Translations under genes and position numbers: made by a program | Assembly: GCA_022393335.1 (NCBI GenBank) | Contig: JAJEKB010020025.1 | Coordinates: 93,071-157,070 of the forward strand | DNA from: Macrotrachela quadricornifera | Taxonomy: Eukaryota; Rotifera; Eurotatoria; Philodinida; Philodinidae | DNA: 64,000 bases | Reading direction: 5' to 3' | Shown: positions 12,666 through 23,166 of the stretch, in pieces | Layout of the letters: each line of letters begins with the position of its first letter | How positions within the stretch are numbered: the first letter of the stretch is position 1 | Notes under the pieces: model-generated | Database searches by the model: none | Told to the model about the DNA's origin: nothing | Seen by the model: only the letters and a program-made list of their open reading frames with translations

Positions 12666-13150
12666 TCTTTTAATTTGGACTATGTTTCTTTGATCTTTGA
12701 CCCTGATATAGACATGTATACAAACGATTTTATTTTATAAAACCTTTCTTTCGGTCGAAGGAATGAATTAAAATTGTTCTTTCGCTTTTGTTAAATTCCT
12801 CACTGTCAAAATAATGAATATATTTTTTCGTGTAATTACAGAAATCAAAAAGACAAAATATTCATTCAATATCCAGTGATTGTGAATGCTAAAATAAATT
12901 AGATTGACGTTTATCATTGTATTGTTGATATTAAAGTTATTAAATTAAATATTCTCATGAAATACTATACCTCGGTTTTTTTTTATTTGTAATAATGAAT
13001 ATTAGAACAATAATTTTAATTTTTTTTTGATGAAAAATAATTATTTATCTACATTTTTGAATGATACAAAAAATATGTTCCAATCGAATAGATTTATTTT
13101 ATAAATAGAAATATTTAATTATTAAAAAAAACATATTAAATATTATATAT

Positions 13151-13924
13151 TTAAGGAAACAATTTTCGAAAAAAATCGCCAACTGTTGTAGAAATTTTTG
13201 ATGAATGTGGTTTCATATCTCGTTCTATTATTGGTATACTAATAACACCACAAGCTATACGAGCACCAGCATTTCTAAAAAGAAATATAAAACTTAAAAA
13301 AAAGTCTATGTTTCAATATATTAAATTAATACCCAGTTGTATTACTATCTGGAAAACCACCTTTACCACCATCATCTCTAATTGCATGCAAAACAAGAGT
13401 TCGATTTGCAATAGATCGTGTAGCATTATATAAATCAATAATTCCATCACTCATTTCAATAATAACTATGCCATTATCATTTGCTGTTACATTACCAAGA
13501 TCACCAACATGTCGATGATTTATATCAGCTTCTTGTGGACCATGTAATGTATCTAAATAAACAAAACAAATTATCTATTATCAATGACATTTTATTTTAA
13601 CCTACTATATGGATTAAGATGAGGACCAGCAGCTGTACAGTTAAGTTCACCATTCATTAATGGATCTCTATGCACATGGAAACCCTAAAGAAAATATTTT
13701 ATTTATTTTTCTTTTCGTATAAAACATACATGGACAGTATTATTCTTCAGACCATCTAAAAGACCAACGATACGAACTGGAGAATCAGCATCACGTTGAT
13801 AAAAAAATACAGTACCAATTGGAACATTCGTAGAATCTACATGAAGATTAGCTACTACTGTCATTGCACTTTGTCCATTTTGAACAAGTAATAAAATAAC
13901 GATGACCAAGTATAAAAATTTCAT
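13151..13924 (-). CDS. SOD-1: secreted Cu/Zn superoxide dismutase, 205 aa, 4 exons
   Basis: Dismutates superoxide to peroxide and oxygen outside the cell. Minus-strand exons are 13730-13924, 13606-13684, 13333-13552 and 13151-13274, with GT...AG introns of 45-58 bp; the joined frame is 618 nt. The protein starts with a signal peptide (MKFLYLVIVILLLVQNGQSA). All metal ligands are present: H68 and H70 in GFHVH, bridging H87, H95, H106, D109 and H147. The guiding Arg (R170 in GARIACG) and the conserved disulfide pair C81/C173 are there too. Unlike the other three copies, its C-terminus is polar (ends RKLFP) and has no hydrophobic tail, so it should be freely secreted. A longer in-frame ATG at 13951 exists, but the inner Met gives the better signal peptide. 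It is the most diverged member of the cluster. Confidence 0.95.
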
Positions 13925-14359
13925 AGTCAAAGAAATAAGGGCTTCAACCACAAGTAGTTTATCTTTTTAAATATAACCAAAAAACAAGTCTATTTAAAGT
14001 CGTTGCTTATCAGTATCATTCTTAGTTAAAATTTAAAGGGGTGCTTTCTTTATCTATCATTCTCATGTTCTTTTATAATAGATATTTTATTCGAGTGAAA
14101 AAAAAACAAAAAAGAAAATAATGAATCAATTTGTAGGAAAATAAATACATGAATACTACTGTTACATATTTCAAAATAGATAATAGATGTAAATATAAAC
14201 CGTGAAATATTGCTTTTACCTTTATAACCCAAACTATATGTATATTCAATGGCGAATTGTGTAATTAATTAGCATTGCGATGAATAAAATAAACACAATA
14301 GAATAAGAATTTCTGTTAAAGTATAAATAGGTTTATTAGTAGAAAAACTTATATATTCA
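13925..14359. other. Spacer upstream of SOD-1
   Basis: AT-rich region holding the SOD-1 promoter and the 3' side of the SOD pseudogene. A 60-codon minus open frame (14050-14232) is hydrophobic and low-complexity; I do not support it as a gene. Confidence 0.4.
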
Positions 14360-14890
14360 TACTCTATTGTAGCACTATCAGAAAATCTTCCTGCACTGTT
14401 ATCATCACGAAAAATATGTACAATAGCAGTGCGATTATAATTGAATAATTAAAATGTGGATGTCGATATTAACATTTTTATTAGTATCTGATATCATATT
14501 TTCAAGATTATCAACATGTCGAGTTCCTATGCTATCAATACAGAGATTATGATCAATGTCGAAAAAACAGAATTTTGACATCAATCTAATTTTTCAAGGA
14601 TATTATAAGGATGAAAATGGCAATCAGCATTATCAAAATTGAGCAAACCATTTCATACAGGACTTGCATGAACACGAAAGCCCTAAAACAAAAAAATAAT
14701 ATAACATTCTTTTGTTTTATTTTTTTTATCAAACGTATATGTGTGCTACTAATATTGCGTAATGTTAGCGAATCCATCATATACACAAGTGAAAATCAAA
14801 GTATCATAAATAGTCACTGTATTAGCTTTATATAGAGCAGCTGAATCCTTCATAGTACATTCTCCTTGATAAATCATCAAATATTGTCTG
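14360..14890 (-). pseudogene. Cu/Zn SOD pseudogene, three exon remnants
   Basis: Clearly related to SOD-2 to SOD-4 but broken. The exon-3 remnant (14360-14555) still reads RDD and FSDSAT but has lost about 20 bp in the middle, has changed HVGDLGN to HVDNLEN, and its exon end GG|GTATG has become GAGTATG. The exon-2 remnant (14604-14682) keeps the exact 79-bp length but carries a TGA stop, and the first copper His is Arg (GFRVH). The exon-1 remnant (about 14740-14880) still shows the QGEC-like signal end and LYKANT-like text but is frameshifted. No clear exon 4 was found. Decay at all levels means it is not functional. Confidence 0.9.
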
Positions 14891-15500
14891 TAATCTAATA
14901 TGATAAAACAAAAAAAATGTTATTACATATATAATTTTAAAATGTTGAGTTATTATTGACGTCAGAATTAGATAGGGGGGATGAGCGTTAGAGTCCTGAG
15001 GTGAACTCTGAGACTCGGAATCGAAATCAGATCCAGTAATGAGTAAGCTTCCGAAGTCAAGATAAATTTTCTAACTGCACCCGATTGTATTTTTTCGATT
15101 ATTAAATCTTCATTTTCCATATCAATAAATAATAGAAGAATAAAATATGTCGTATATAAATTAATAACGAACTGTAAAATAGAAAGTGAATGAATTGTCT
15201 ACCAATTATAAGGCTCAAGTGATCAAGTTTGCTAAAAATCAAACGATATTAATAAAAAAAAATATGTAGAGCTAAATTCAAAAAAGTTTGCACAAAACTA
15301 AACTGTTTGTGTCACAGATTTTTTGTTGTTAAAAAATAATTACGAAATTCATATGCCTAGGGATATATTTTGCAGGTAATCATGGCATCAGCTGATGATC
15401 TAAAAGAGTATCCTATATCGATATTATAATATTAAAAGAAAGATGTATGACCTGCTCGTGCTATACATCATGAAACAAACAAATTCACTTAAATAGTAAG

Positions 15501-15734
15501 ATGCAAACGATCAACTATGTGTCCTCAGTGGGATACAAAAAAAAACAAATTGATTATAAACAGCATCAAAATGATATTTTTACACGTAGAATATTCATAG
15601 ATGAATCTTTGTTTCAAGTTGTTTGTCAAACGATCGATCGTTGGATACAACGTTTAAATGATGAACTAAAACGTATACTTAAAAATCATCAAGAAGAAAC
15701 TTACAAAACATTGATGAATTCAACGTTGTTTTAA
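15501..15734 (+). CDS. Small ORF, 77 aa, possible gene fragment
   Basis: A plus-strand frame on the strand opposite the SOD cluster. Codon choice in its second half resembles the real genes, and it encodes a polar, helix-prone peptide (VVCQTIDRWIQRLNDELKRI, then KNHQEETYKTLMNS). It has no signal peptide or recognised domain. A short in-frame-looking start upstream (MASADDLKEYPISIL, near 15381) ends in a stop, which hints at a decayed larger gene. Function unknown. Confidence 0.3.
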   Translation: MQTINYVSSVGYKKKQIDYKQHQNDIFTRRIFIDESLFQVVCQTIDRWIQRLNDELKRILKNHQEETYKTLMNSTLF

Positions 15735-15954
15735 CTGAAAAATTCAAAAATACTTAAATTAATGTCGTGTAAAGTCGTGTGATATCCATGAAAAACAAAG
15801 CTATTTTTCGTTTACTTACTTTAAAGATGAACGAATAAAATATTTGCGTAACAAGAAGTGCAAGTTTTGTTTCATATATGTATCTCTTTTATTTATTAGA
15901 TAAATTCCAACGAAAAAACGTTTCAAAATCTTTTCGGAATGGTAAAAATTTCAG

Positions 15955-16085
15955 ATCGTTCGCAATCATTTTTCTTGAAATGTTCGTGTTATATTACACT
16001 TACCGACAACAATTTAAAAGGTATTGTTGAGTGCATTTAAAATGTAAAGTTTCAATAAATAACACAATGTTAGAAATAATTAAGA
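15955..16085 (-). promoter_or_regulatory. SOD leader block copy 1 (upstream of the pseudogene)
   Basis: Related to blocks near 17880-18010 and 20310-20415, each upstream of a SOD copy. On the minus strand a splice-donor motif GTAAGTG follows the block (15997-16003). Most likely a noncoding first exon and its donor, duplicated with the gene. Confidence 0.5.
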
Positions 16086-16540
16086 GAGATTGTTGAATTC
16101 AGAAACATGTAATTTATGGATTTTGAACGAAGTATTATAAAAGAAAAACAATAAGATGTTAATATGAGTTGCATTAAAAATTTCACTAATATTAGGATAA
16201 AGAATGTAAAAATAGTCAGTATAAGATGAAATTCATTATCTTTATCCTAATCCCTTCTTCTTTTTCCTATACTTCCTTATATAAAAGTCGATAAAGTATT
16301 GATCAAAATAGTTGTTAGGAGTTATTAAAACTTACAAAAAAACTATAATAAATTTTTTGAAATACTACATGAGTAAACCGAAATCATTCATCAAGTATTA
16401 CATGTATAATTTATTCACAAATATCACTGTTACATTATTTCAATGTTATTAAAAATCACAGAAAAAACACGACCATTAAGAAGTGAAATAGTAAGATTAA
16501 AATGAATTATTTGTCTTTTAAAAATGAACTTTTTATTCAT

Positions 16541-17306
16541 TTAATATAATTTCGTAAAGAGAATAATCATGACTATAAACAAAGCGGACATAGTTGGCTT
16601 GATATTGAATGCATTTGATTTTATTAAACCACAAAAGATTCGAATACCAGCATTTCTATTTAAATGATCAGACATATTTATTATAAAGAAAAAATTACGT
16701 AATCATACCCTGTTGTAGCACTATCAGAAAATCCTCCTGCACCACCATCATCACGAGTAAAATGTACAATAGCAGTACGATTCATGATTGATTGTGTAGC
16801 ATTATACAACTGAATAATTGAATCTTTAATGTCAATATTGACGTTACCATTAGCATCTGTTGTTATATTTCCAAGATCACCAACATGTCGATTCCGTATA
16901 TCAGCAGAACGAGGACCATGATTAGTATCTAAAAGAAAACATAATTTCGTAACATTATTTTAATTATTTATGAATTACTATAAAAATTAAAATGAGGACC
17001 AGCAGCATCACAATTCGGTGAACCATCTGACACAGGACTTGTATGAATGTGAAAGCCCTAAAAAAGAAAACATTATAAAATTCTCTTGTTATATATATTT
17101 TTCATCAAATATACATGCGCACTACTGGCATTGAGTCCCGAAAGTGAACCCGTAATGTGAACAGGTGAATTTGCATTCTCTTGAGTGAATGTCAATGTAC
17201 CACAACTTGTCATTGTATTTGCTTTATATAGAACAGCTGTAGCTCTCATTGCACATTCACCTTGATGAATTATCAATAATAAAATACTAACACTTGATAT
17301 GAACAT
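16541..17306 (-). CDS. SOD-2: extracellular Cu/Zn SOD with hydrophobic C-tail, 201 aa
   Basis: Minus-strand exons 17115-17306, 16979-17057, 16709-16928 and 16541-16655 join to 606 nt. Signal peptide MFISSVSILLLIIHQGEC. Ligands are intact: H67 and H69 (GFHIH), bridging H86, H94, H105, D108, H146; guiding R169; disulfide C80/C172. The C-terminus adds a polar linker (KSNAFNIKPT) and a hydrophobic end (residues ~186-201, MSALFIVMIILFTKLY). This is the layout of a GPI-attachment signal or a C-terminal membrane anchor, absent from ordinary SOD1 and from SOD-1 here. Odd point: the Pro of the usual PHFNP motif is Phe (PHFNF). A splice acceptor 10 bp before the ATG (CATATTAG) and an upstream donor at 17921-17929 suggest a noncoding leader exon and a ~613-bp 5' intron. 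Confidence 0.95.
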
Positions 17307-17879
17307 TATGTGTAATCTAATATGAAAGAATGAAAAAAATATTATACATAAATATAATTTGAACATATTCAAGTATTGTTGATAACATAATTAGATAAGT
17401 GTAACTGTCACACAAATACTTCAAGAACTGATAGCTAATAATCTATGGCTTTCATCAATCTGACAAAGAGTTATAGTAATGTTCGTATATTAGTTATTAA
17501 ATAAGACAGAATTAATTTAAAATCAATTACTTCGGTGAAAGCTTACATGAAATGCATGAAGATTACCTGTTATTCCGTAGAAATTTTAATTTCGATATGT
17601 GGTTGAGATGAAAAAATTTCTGATTTATTGTTCAAAACGTAAAGCAAATGATAATATTCTTGTATCGTAATATTAAACAAATGAAATTGTATATTTTCTT
17701 GCTGAAATAATACTGAAATACGTTCATTTTCAACCGTTTTTCAGTATTATTTAAAATTGAAAATACATAATTTCATTTATTATATATTAAAATATTAAAA
17801 CATTACCATTTATTTTGCGTTTTGAACTATAAATCTACTTTCGGATAAATGTGTAGTCGTTGGATTAGTGAAAGTCCGA

Positions 17880-18010
17880 GATTGTTATCTACCATCATTC
17901 TTCAAATATTTATGTTACATTACACTCACCCATAGTCGAATCTGATGCAGACAGTAGTTTATAAGACATCGTGGAGTATATTTTAAAAGAAAAAAAATGA
18001 ATAAATAACG
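17880..18010 (-). promoter_or_regulatory. SOD leader block copy 2 (upstream of SOD-2)
   Basis: The minus-strand donor GTGAGTGTA (17921-17929) bounds a block similar to those upstream of the other SOD copies. Together with the acceptor next to the SOD-2 ATG it would remove a ~613-bp 5' UTR intron. Further upstream, near 18208-18216, the minus strand reads TTTTACATAAGG, a weak TATA-like element. Confidence 0.5.
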
Positions 18011-18489
18011 TCATTATAGAGATGAGAACGAACGCAGAATTCAAAAGATATAGGCGGATTTTTTTTGCCAACGAAAACGCAAGAAAAATAATAAAGTGAT
18101 GTCATGGATTCTATCAAAAAAAATGACTAAGAATATAAGAAAGAATGTAGTAATGTCAATATAAGATCAAATTTATTCGTTTTGTTATTTATCGTTTTCT
18201 TTTTCTTATACTTCCTTATGTAAAAGTCTATTAAGTATTGATCAAAATAATTATTAAAATCTGTAAAAAACCGACAAATCATAATTTTTCTGAAATGTTA
18301 TATGATAATATATAATTAAACAAAAATTATTCATCAAGTATTTCATATATAATTTATTCACGATTATCGCTGTTATATTATTTCAATACCAAAGAAAGAA
18401 GACAAAATATGCGAAAATAGAACACATGAAATAGAAAGATTACACTGAATTATTTATGCTTTTTAAAAAAGAACATTTGTTAATTAAAA

Positions 18490-19244
18490 TCAGTTCATAA
18501 AAACAATAATCATCACCATAAACAGAATAGATATAGTTGGTTTGATATTGAATGCATTTGATTTGATTAGACCACAAACGATTCGAGCGCCAGCATTTCT
18601 ATATAGTAACAAATACATTTATTGTAAAAATAAAAACTTATGTAGTCATACCCTGTTGTAGCACTATCAGAAAATCCTCCTGCACCACCATCATCACGAA
18701 AAACATGTACAATAGCAGTACGATCCAAGATTGATTGTGTAGCATTATACAATTGAATAATTGAATCTTTAATATCAATATTGACGTTACCACTAGCATC
18801 TGTTATGATATTTCCAAGATCACCAACATGTCGATTTCCTATATCAGCAGTAGGAAAACCATGACGAGTACCTAAAGAAAATTTAGTTTCATAATACTAT
18901 TTTAATTATTTATGAATTACTATAAGGATTGAAATGAGGACCAGCAGCATCACAATCAGGTGAACCATCTGATACAGCATTGGTATGAACATGAAATCCC
19001 TATAAAACAAAAATCTTCTTCATTTTTTTTCTTTTTTTCTTGTCAAGCATACATGTATCCTACTGGCATTGAGTCCTGCTAATGTACCCGTAATGTGAAC
19101 AGGTGAATTTGCATTTTCTTGAGTGAATGTCAAAGTACCACAACTTGTCATTGAATTCGCTTTATATAGAACAGCTGTAGCTCTCATTGCACATTCACCT
19201 TGATAAATTATCAATAACAAAATACTAACACTTGATATGAACAT
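18490..19244 (-). CDS. SOD-3: extracellular Cu/Zn SOD with hydrophobic C-tail, 199 aa
   Basis: Exons 19053-19244, 18921-18999, 18652-18871 and 18490-18598 (minus) join to 600 nt; exon lengths 192, 79 and 220 match SOD-2 and SOD-4 exactly. Signal peptide MFISSVSILLLIIYQGEC. All seven metal ligands, the guiding Arg (GARIVCG) and both disulfide Cys are present, and the usual Pro is kept (PHFNP). The tail repeats the pattern KSNAFNIKPT followed by SILFMVMIIVFMN, again suited to GPI or membrane anchoring. It is very close to SOD-2, so the two are recent duplicates. Its 5' region is interrupted by a TIR element (19795-20305), which would lengthen the leader intron without touching the coding exons. 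Confidence 0.95.
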
Positions 19245-19794
19245 TATGTGTAATCTAATATAATAGAACGAAAAAAATATTATTATACATAAATCTAATT
19301 TGAACATATTCAAGTATTGTTGATATCGTAATTAGACAGGTGTGACTGTCAGGCAAATATTTCAAAAACTGATAGCTGATGACCCAAGACTTTCACCAAT
19401 CTGACAAAGAGTTATAGTAATATTCCTTTATTGGTTATTATATAACACAGAATTAATTTAAAATCAATTACTTCGGCGAAAGCCTACATGAAATACTTGA
19501 ACATTATCTGTTATTCTGTAGAAATTTTAAAAATGAAATCATGTATTTTTTGCCTAAGTAATATTGATATACGTTGATTTTTAACTTTTATTAACAAAAT
19601 GGTTTGTGTTTCCAGTGAAACTTTGATATAAAAGAAGGAAATACATTTCATTGGAATAGCAGGTTTTTTTATGCATTCTTTCTCAATTTTAAATTGGTTT
19701 TTCTCTTATGCAATATCAGATAAAAATACGTTTTAAAAATTCCTCTTTAGATAGGCGAACCTCTCAGATCGTTACTTACCATCGTTCTTGAAAT

Positions 19795-20305
19795 GGTGAC
19801 CAGGCAATTCATCACATTGATATAACTCAATAAGAATTTATATGTATTTTTTGTAGAAAACCTCTCAAATATAGGTACGCTTATTAATAGTTCTAGTGTT
19901 AATGATTCCATCATTTCAATTCAAGTGGTCTGACTTTAAATGTACAAAATACGGACTGATGAGATTCGAAACACCTAGCATTTCGAAATATACTCTATTT
20001 ACAGTATATTGAAAATCGTTTCTACTAACAAACACTAGATATCTGCCATCTTTCTTAAGTATGTGTATATGTTACAAAAACCTTAAAGGAAGCTCTAGTG
20101 ATATACTTTCTTTTCTTATGCACAAAGATACTATTGGACGATTCAGCTTCAAAGATTAAAATTGAACTTTCAACACATCGTCAATAGTTTTTCAAAATCG
20201 ATGCACTCAACTTTCTAAACGTAATTTAATGATCTGCTTACTGATTGCAAAAACTCACATAAATTACTATTTGATTATATCAATGCATTGAATTGTCCTG
20301 GTGCT
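19795..20305. mobile_element. TIR element inserted upstream of SOD-3, ~511 bp
   Basis: Compared with the matching SOD upstream blocks, extra sequence starts after CTTGAAAT (19787-19794) and the shared block resumes after CTTAAACT (20306-20313). These two words could be a diverged 8-bp target duplication. The ends are inverted repeats: ACCAGGCAATTCATCACATT on the left matches the complement of the right end AATGCATTGAATTGTCCTGG with few differences, and weaker pairing continues inward (CATTGATATAA, then AATTTAT). No coding frame. A hAT-like non-autonomous element is the best guess. Confidence 0.6.
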
Positions 20306-20309
20306 CTTA

Positions 20310-20415
20310 AACTATTCGAGTTATACTCACTTATATTCAAATCTGACACTGACAATATTTCTCAAGACATTATATCTGCTGTATTTAAAATAAAAAAAAG
20401 TCAATAAATAATGTT
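20310..20415 (-). promoter_or_regulatory. SOD leader block copy 3 (upstream of SOD-3)
   Basis: Same block as at 15955 and 17880. The minus-strand donor GTGAGTATAA is at 20321-20330, right next to the TIR element. The short in-frame start seen in copy 2 (MSYKLL) is broken here by a stop (ATG TCT TGA), which favours a noncoding role. Confidence 0.5.
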
Positions 20416-20755
20416 ATTATAGAGATAAGAAAGATCGTTTATTTGACAACATGACGAGTGGAATTATTTTTCGCAGACGACAAAAAAAATAGGAAGATGA
20501 TGAAATAAGTTTTATCAAAACTTTGACTAATAACAGAATAAAGAATGCAATAATGTCATTTCTAAATTTTTTTTGAAATATTAAATGATAATATCCATGA
20601 AGTATTTCATGTATAATTTATTTACGAATATCACTGTTACATTGTTTGAATGAGATTTAAAAAGAAAAAGAAAAATGCGAAAATATATAAGAATTGAGAT
20701 AATAAGATTAAGCTGAATAAATTATGTCTTTAAAAGAAAAGAAATTTTTATCGAA

Positions 20756-21525
20756 TTAAAATAATATCATAAAGACAATAATCATAATCAGAAATAGAGC
20801 AGGAATAGTTGGTTGGATATTGAATGCATTTGATTTTATTAAGCCACAAAAGATTCGAGCGCCAGCGTTTCTATTAAAATGATAAAACATATTTATTATA
20901 AAGCAAAACTGATGTAGTCATACCCTGTTGTATTACTGTCGGAAAATCCTCCGGTGCCACCATCATCACGAGTAAGATGTACAATAGCAGTACGATTTAG
21001 GATTGATTGTGTAGTATTATACAATTGAATAATTGAATCTTGGATATTGATAGTGACACTACCACTAGAATCTGTTGTTATATTTCCAAGATCACCAACA
21101 TGTCGATTCCGTATATCAGCAGAACGAGGACCATGATTAGTATCTAAAAGAAAACGTAATTTCGTAACATTATTTTAATTGTTGATGAATTACTATAAGG
21201 ATTAAGATGAGGACCAGCAGCATCACAATTCGGTGAACCATCTGATACAGCATTTGTATGAACATGAAATCCCTAACACAAGAAAAAAGTATAAAATTTT
21301 TGTTGTTTTATTGTTTTTTTTTGTGAAATATACATGTGCACTACTAGCATTGAGTCCTGTTAATGTACCCGTAATATAAACAGGTGAATTTGCATCGTCT
21401 TGAGTGAATGTCAAAGTACCACAACTTGTCGTTGTATTAACTCTATATAGAACAACTTTAGCCGTCATTGCACATTCACTATGATGAAGTGCCAAGAAAA
21501 AAACACTAATTGTTAATATGAACAT
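20756..21525 (-). CDS. SOD-4: extracellular Cu/Zn SOD with hydrophobic C-tail, 201 aa
   Basis: Exons 21334-21525, 21194-21272, 20924-21143 and 20756-20870 join to 606 nt. The signal peptide MFILTISVFFLALHHSEC differs more from SOD-2 and SOD-3 than the enzyme core does. GFHVH, AGPHLNP, NHG, RHVGD, VHLTRDD and GARIFCG carry the full ligand set, guiding Arg and disulfide Cys. The tail is KSNAFNIQPT then a hydrophobic run (PALFLIMIIVFMILF). Exon lengths 192/79/220/115 equal those of SOD-2. A splice acceptor (CATGTTAG) lies ten bases before the ATG, as in the other copies, so a 5' intron is likely. The first gene of the cluster in transcription order. Confidence 0.95.
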
Positions 21526-22270
21526 TGTATAAGATCTAACATGAGAAAAAAAGAAATGGTTGCATTATATCGAAAAAAAATACGTAAAATGTATATAGTT
21601 AAGAAAGAAAAAGTCTATAGGAGGAGAGAAATTCTTTTTTTTGTATGTATTAAAAAGAAGGCTTCATTCATTGGAAAGAACAAGAAAAAAATACATATTC
21701 ATCCTTATAAACATTATAAGCATAAGCCCACCCGGTAACCCACATTTATTGACGAACTGATTAAATCAGAAGAAATTAAAAAGAAAATTTGCTAACGAAA
21801 TATTACGAATGTCATGTTTTTAGAAAGATGAAGTTTTTATGTTTGTCTGTTTGTTAAAATAAAGTACAACGTAAAAACAAAACTATACTGGTTTGTTGTG
21901 TCTCACAAATAAAAGAAAAAATGGAACAGAAAAGATGGCAGTAAAGAATCAAATTTTCTTTTTTTCTTTCAAATAATTTTTTATTTTTAATAATTATTTA
22001 GTCTATTTAAAAAAGAATAAAACATAATTGCATTAAACTTTTTTTTTTCCTCATTTTTGTATTTTATCATATTGACATTCAATCACCTTTACTTTATTCT
22101 TTTATAGTTTGTTGCATGTCTTATCTCACAGATAAATATCAAAAATTCTCTTGTTCTTCTTATTTTATTTCATTTTATTTTTGGTTAAGTATATGTCTAC
22201 AGAATCAATAAATCTATAAGAACATATGTGATTGGAGATAATATAAGCATAATCGAGACGACAGCAAATA
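21526..22270. other. Divergent intergenic region between SOD-4 and the Ig-like gene
   Basis: Both neighbours point away from it, so it should hold two promoters. It is purine-rich at 21541-21700 and T-rich at 21955-22060. A Lys-rich plus frame (21541-21738) comes from this purine bias and is not supported as a gene. Confidence 0.5.
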
Positions 22271-23166
22271 ATGATAAGTACAAAAACTAAAGTGAGAAAT
22301 ATGATTAAATTTTATTTTGAATCATATTTATAATTTAGATTATTATTCTAACTATATTTATTTTAATAAAATTTATAAAAAATGGTTATTGTGCAATGTC
22401 ACAATATAAATGGATGTATTTTAAACCATATGGAAGTAAAGTTAATCTTGAACCACTCTTTAATAATACTCAATGTACTGATCAAATAAAATGTTATTGG
22501 CTTTTACCTAATAAACAAACTCGTTTAAATTATCCAATTGATGGCAGTAGTACATCGAAATATTTTATAGCATCAAATGGAATATTAACTATAGCTAATA
22601 TACAACCTAATGATAGTGGAATTTATCATTTTTTTATGATGAATAATAGTGGTTGGGTTGTATCAAAATCTTTACTAAATTTACATGGACCACCATTTGA
22701 TTCACTTTGGTTAGAATATTGGCCTAATGTAAGATATAGTTTAATATATACTATTAGTCTTTCTATTTATTCTTTATAATATAGGTTGTTGGTGGTCTCG
22801 TTGCAATGGCAGGTAAAAATTGATATGTAAATGTTTTTTAAATCTATTCTATAAATGAATTTTTTATAGCTGTTCTTATAACTTTCGGTTTAATAGTATT
22901 AGTTGATAAATATCGATATCGATCACCTTCAAATTTATCAAGACGTCGATTATCTCAACGACCCGGAACTGTTGAACCTCTTAATGAACCTGTTGTTATT
23001 CAACGAACAAATCCAGGTATTTAAAATAATTTTTATATAAATTAAAATTTTTTATTTAGTATTTCTTAACGATGATAATGATACAATTACAACTCGAAAA
23101 CATACAAATAGTCGACGTTCATCATCTACTAGTAATGCAACTGGTTTACGTGTTGAACGTTTTTAA
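22271..23166 (+). CDS. Single-pass membrane protein with a divergent Ig-like domain, 230 aa, 5 exons
   Basis: Exons 22271-22291, 22339-22728, 22785-22812, 22870-23016 and 23060-23166 join to 693 nt with GT...AG introns of 43-57 bp. The first tiny exon (7 codons) completes a signal peptide that ends NGYCA (residues 1-26). The ectodomain has CYWLLPN, a late NGILTIANIQPNDSGIYHF strand pair and a tryptophan. DSGxY is the hallmark of Ig domains, but the second disulfide Cys expected after it is Phe, so the fold would lack the canonical bridge. A membrane segment (VVGGLVAMAAVLITFGLIVL, residues 138-157) is followed by a basic stop-transfer region and a ~70-residue Arg/Ser/Thr-rich cytoplasmic tail. 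Likely a cell-surface adhesion or recognition protein; ligand unknown. Confidence 0.85.

Larger units (their letters stand above)
14891..16540. other. Spacer with conserved SOD leader block and an unexplained small ORF
   Basis: Includes a block near 15955-16085 shared with the upstream regions of SOD-2 and SOD-3 (listed separately), and a segment near 16250-16450 that is also found at 18200-18400. A GC-richer patch near 14975-15060 is unassigned. Confidence 0.6.

Noticed and set aside
21541..21738. Lys-rich 65-codon plus frame just upstream of SOD-4
   Set aside because: Product of a purine-rich stretch in a promoter region; no protein-like features.
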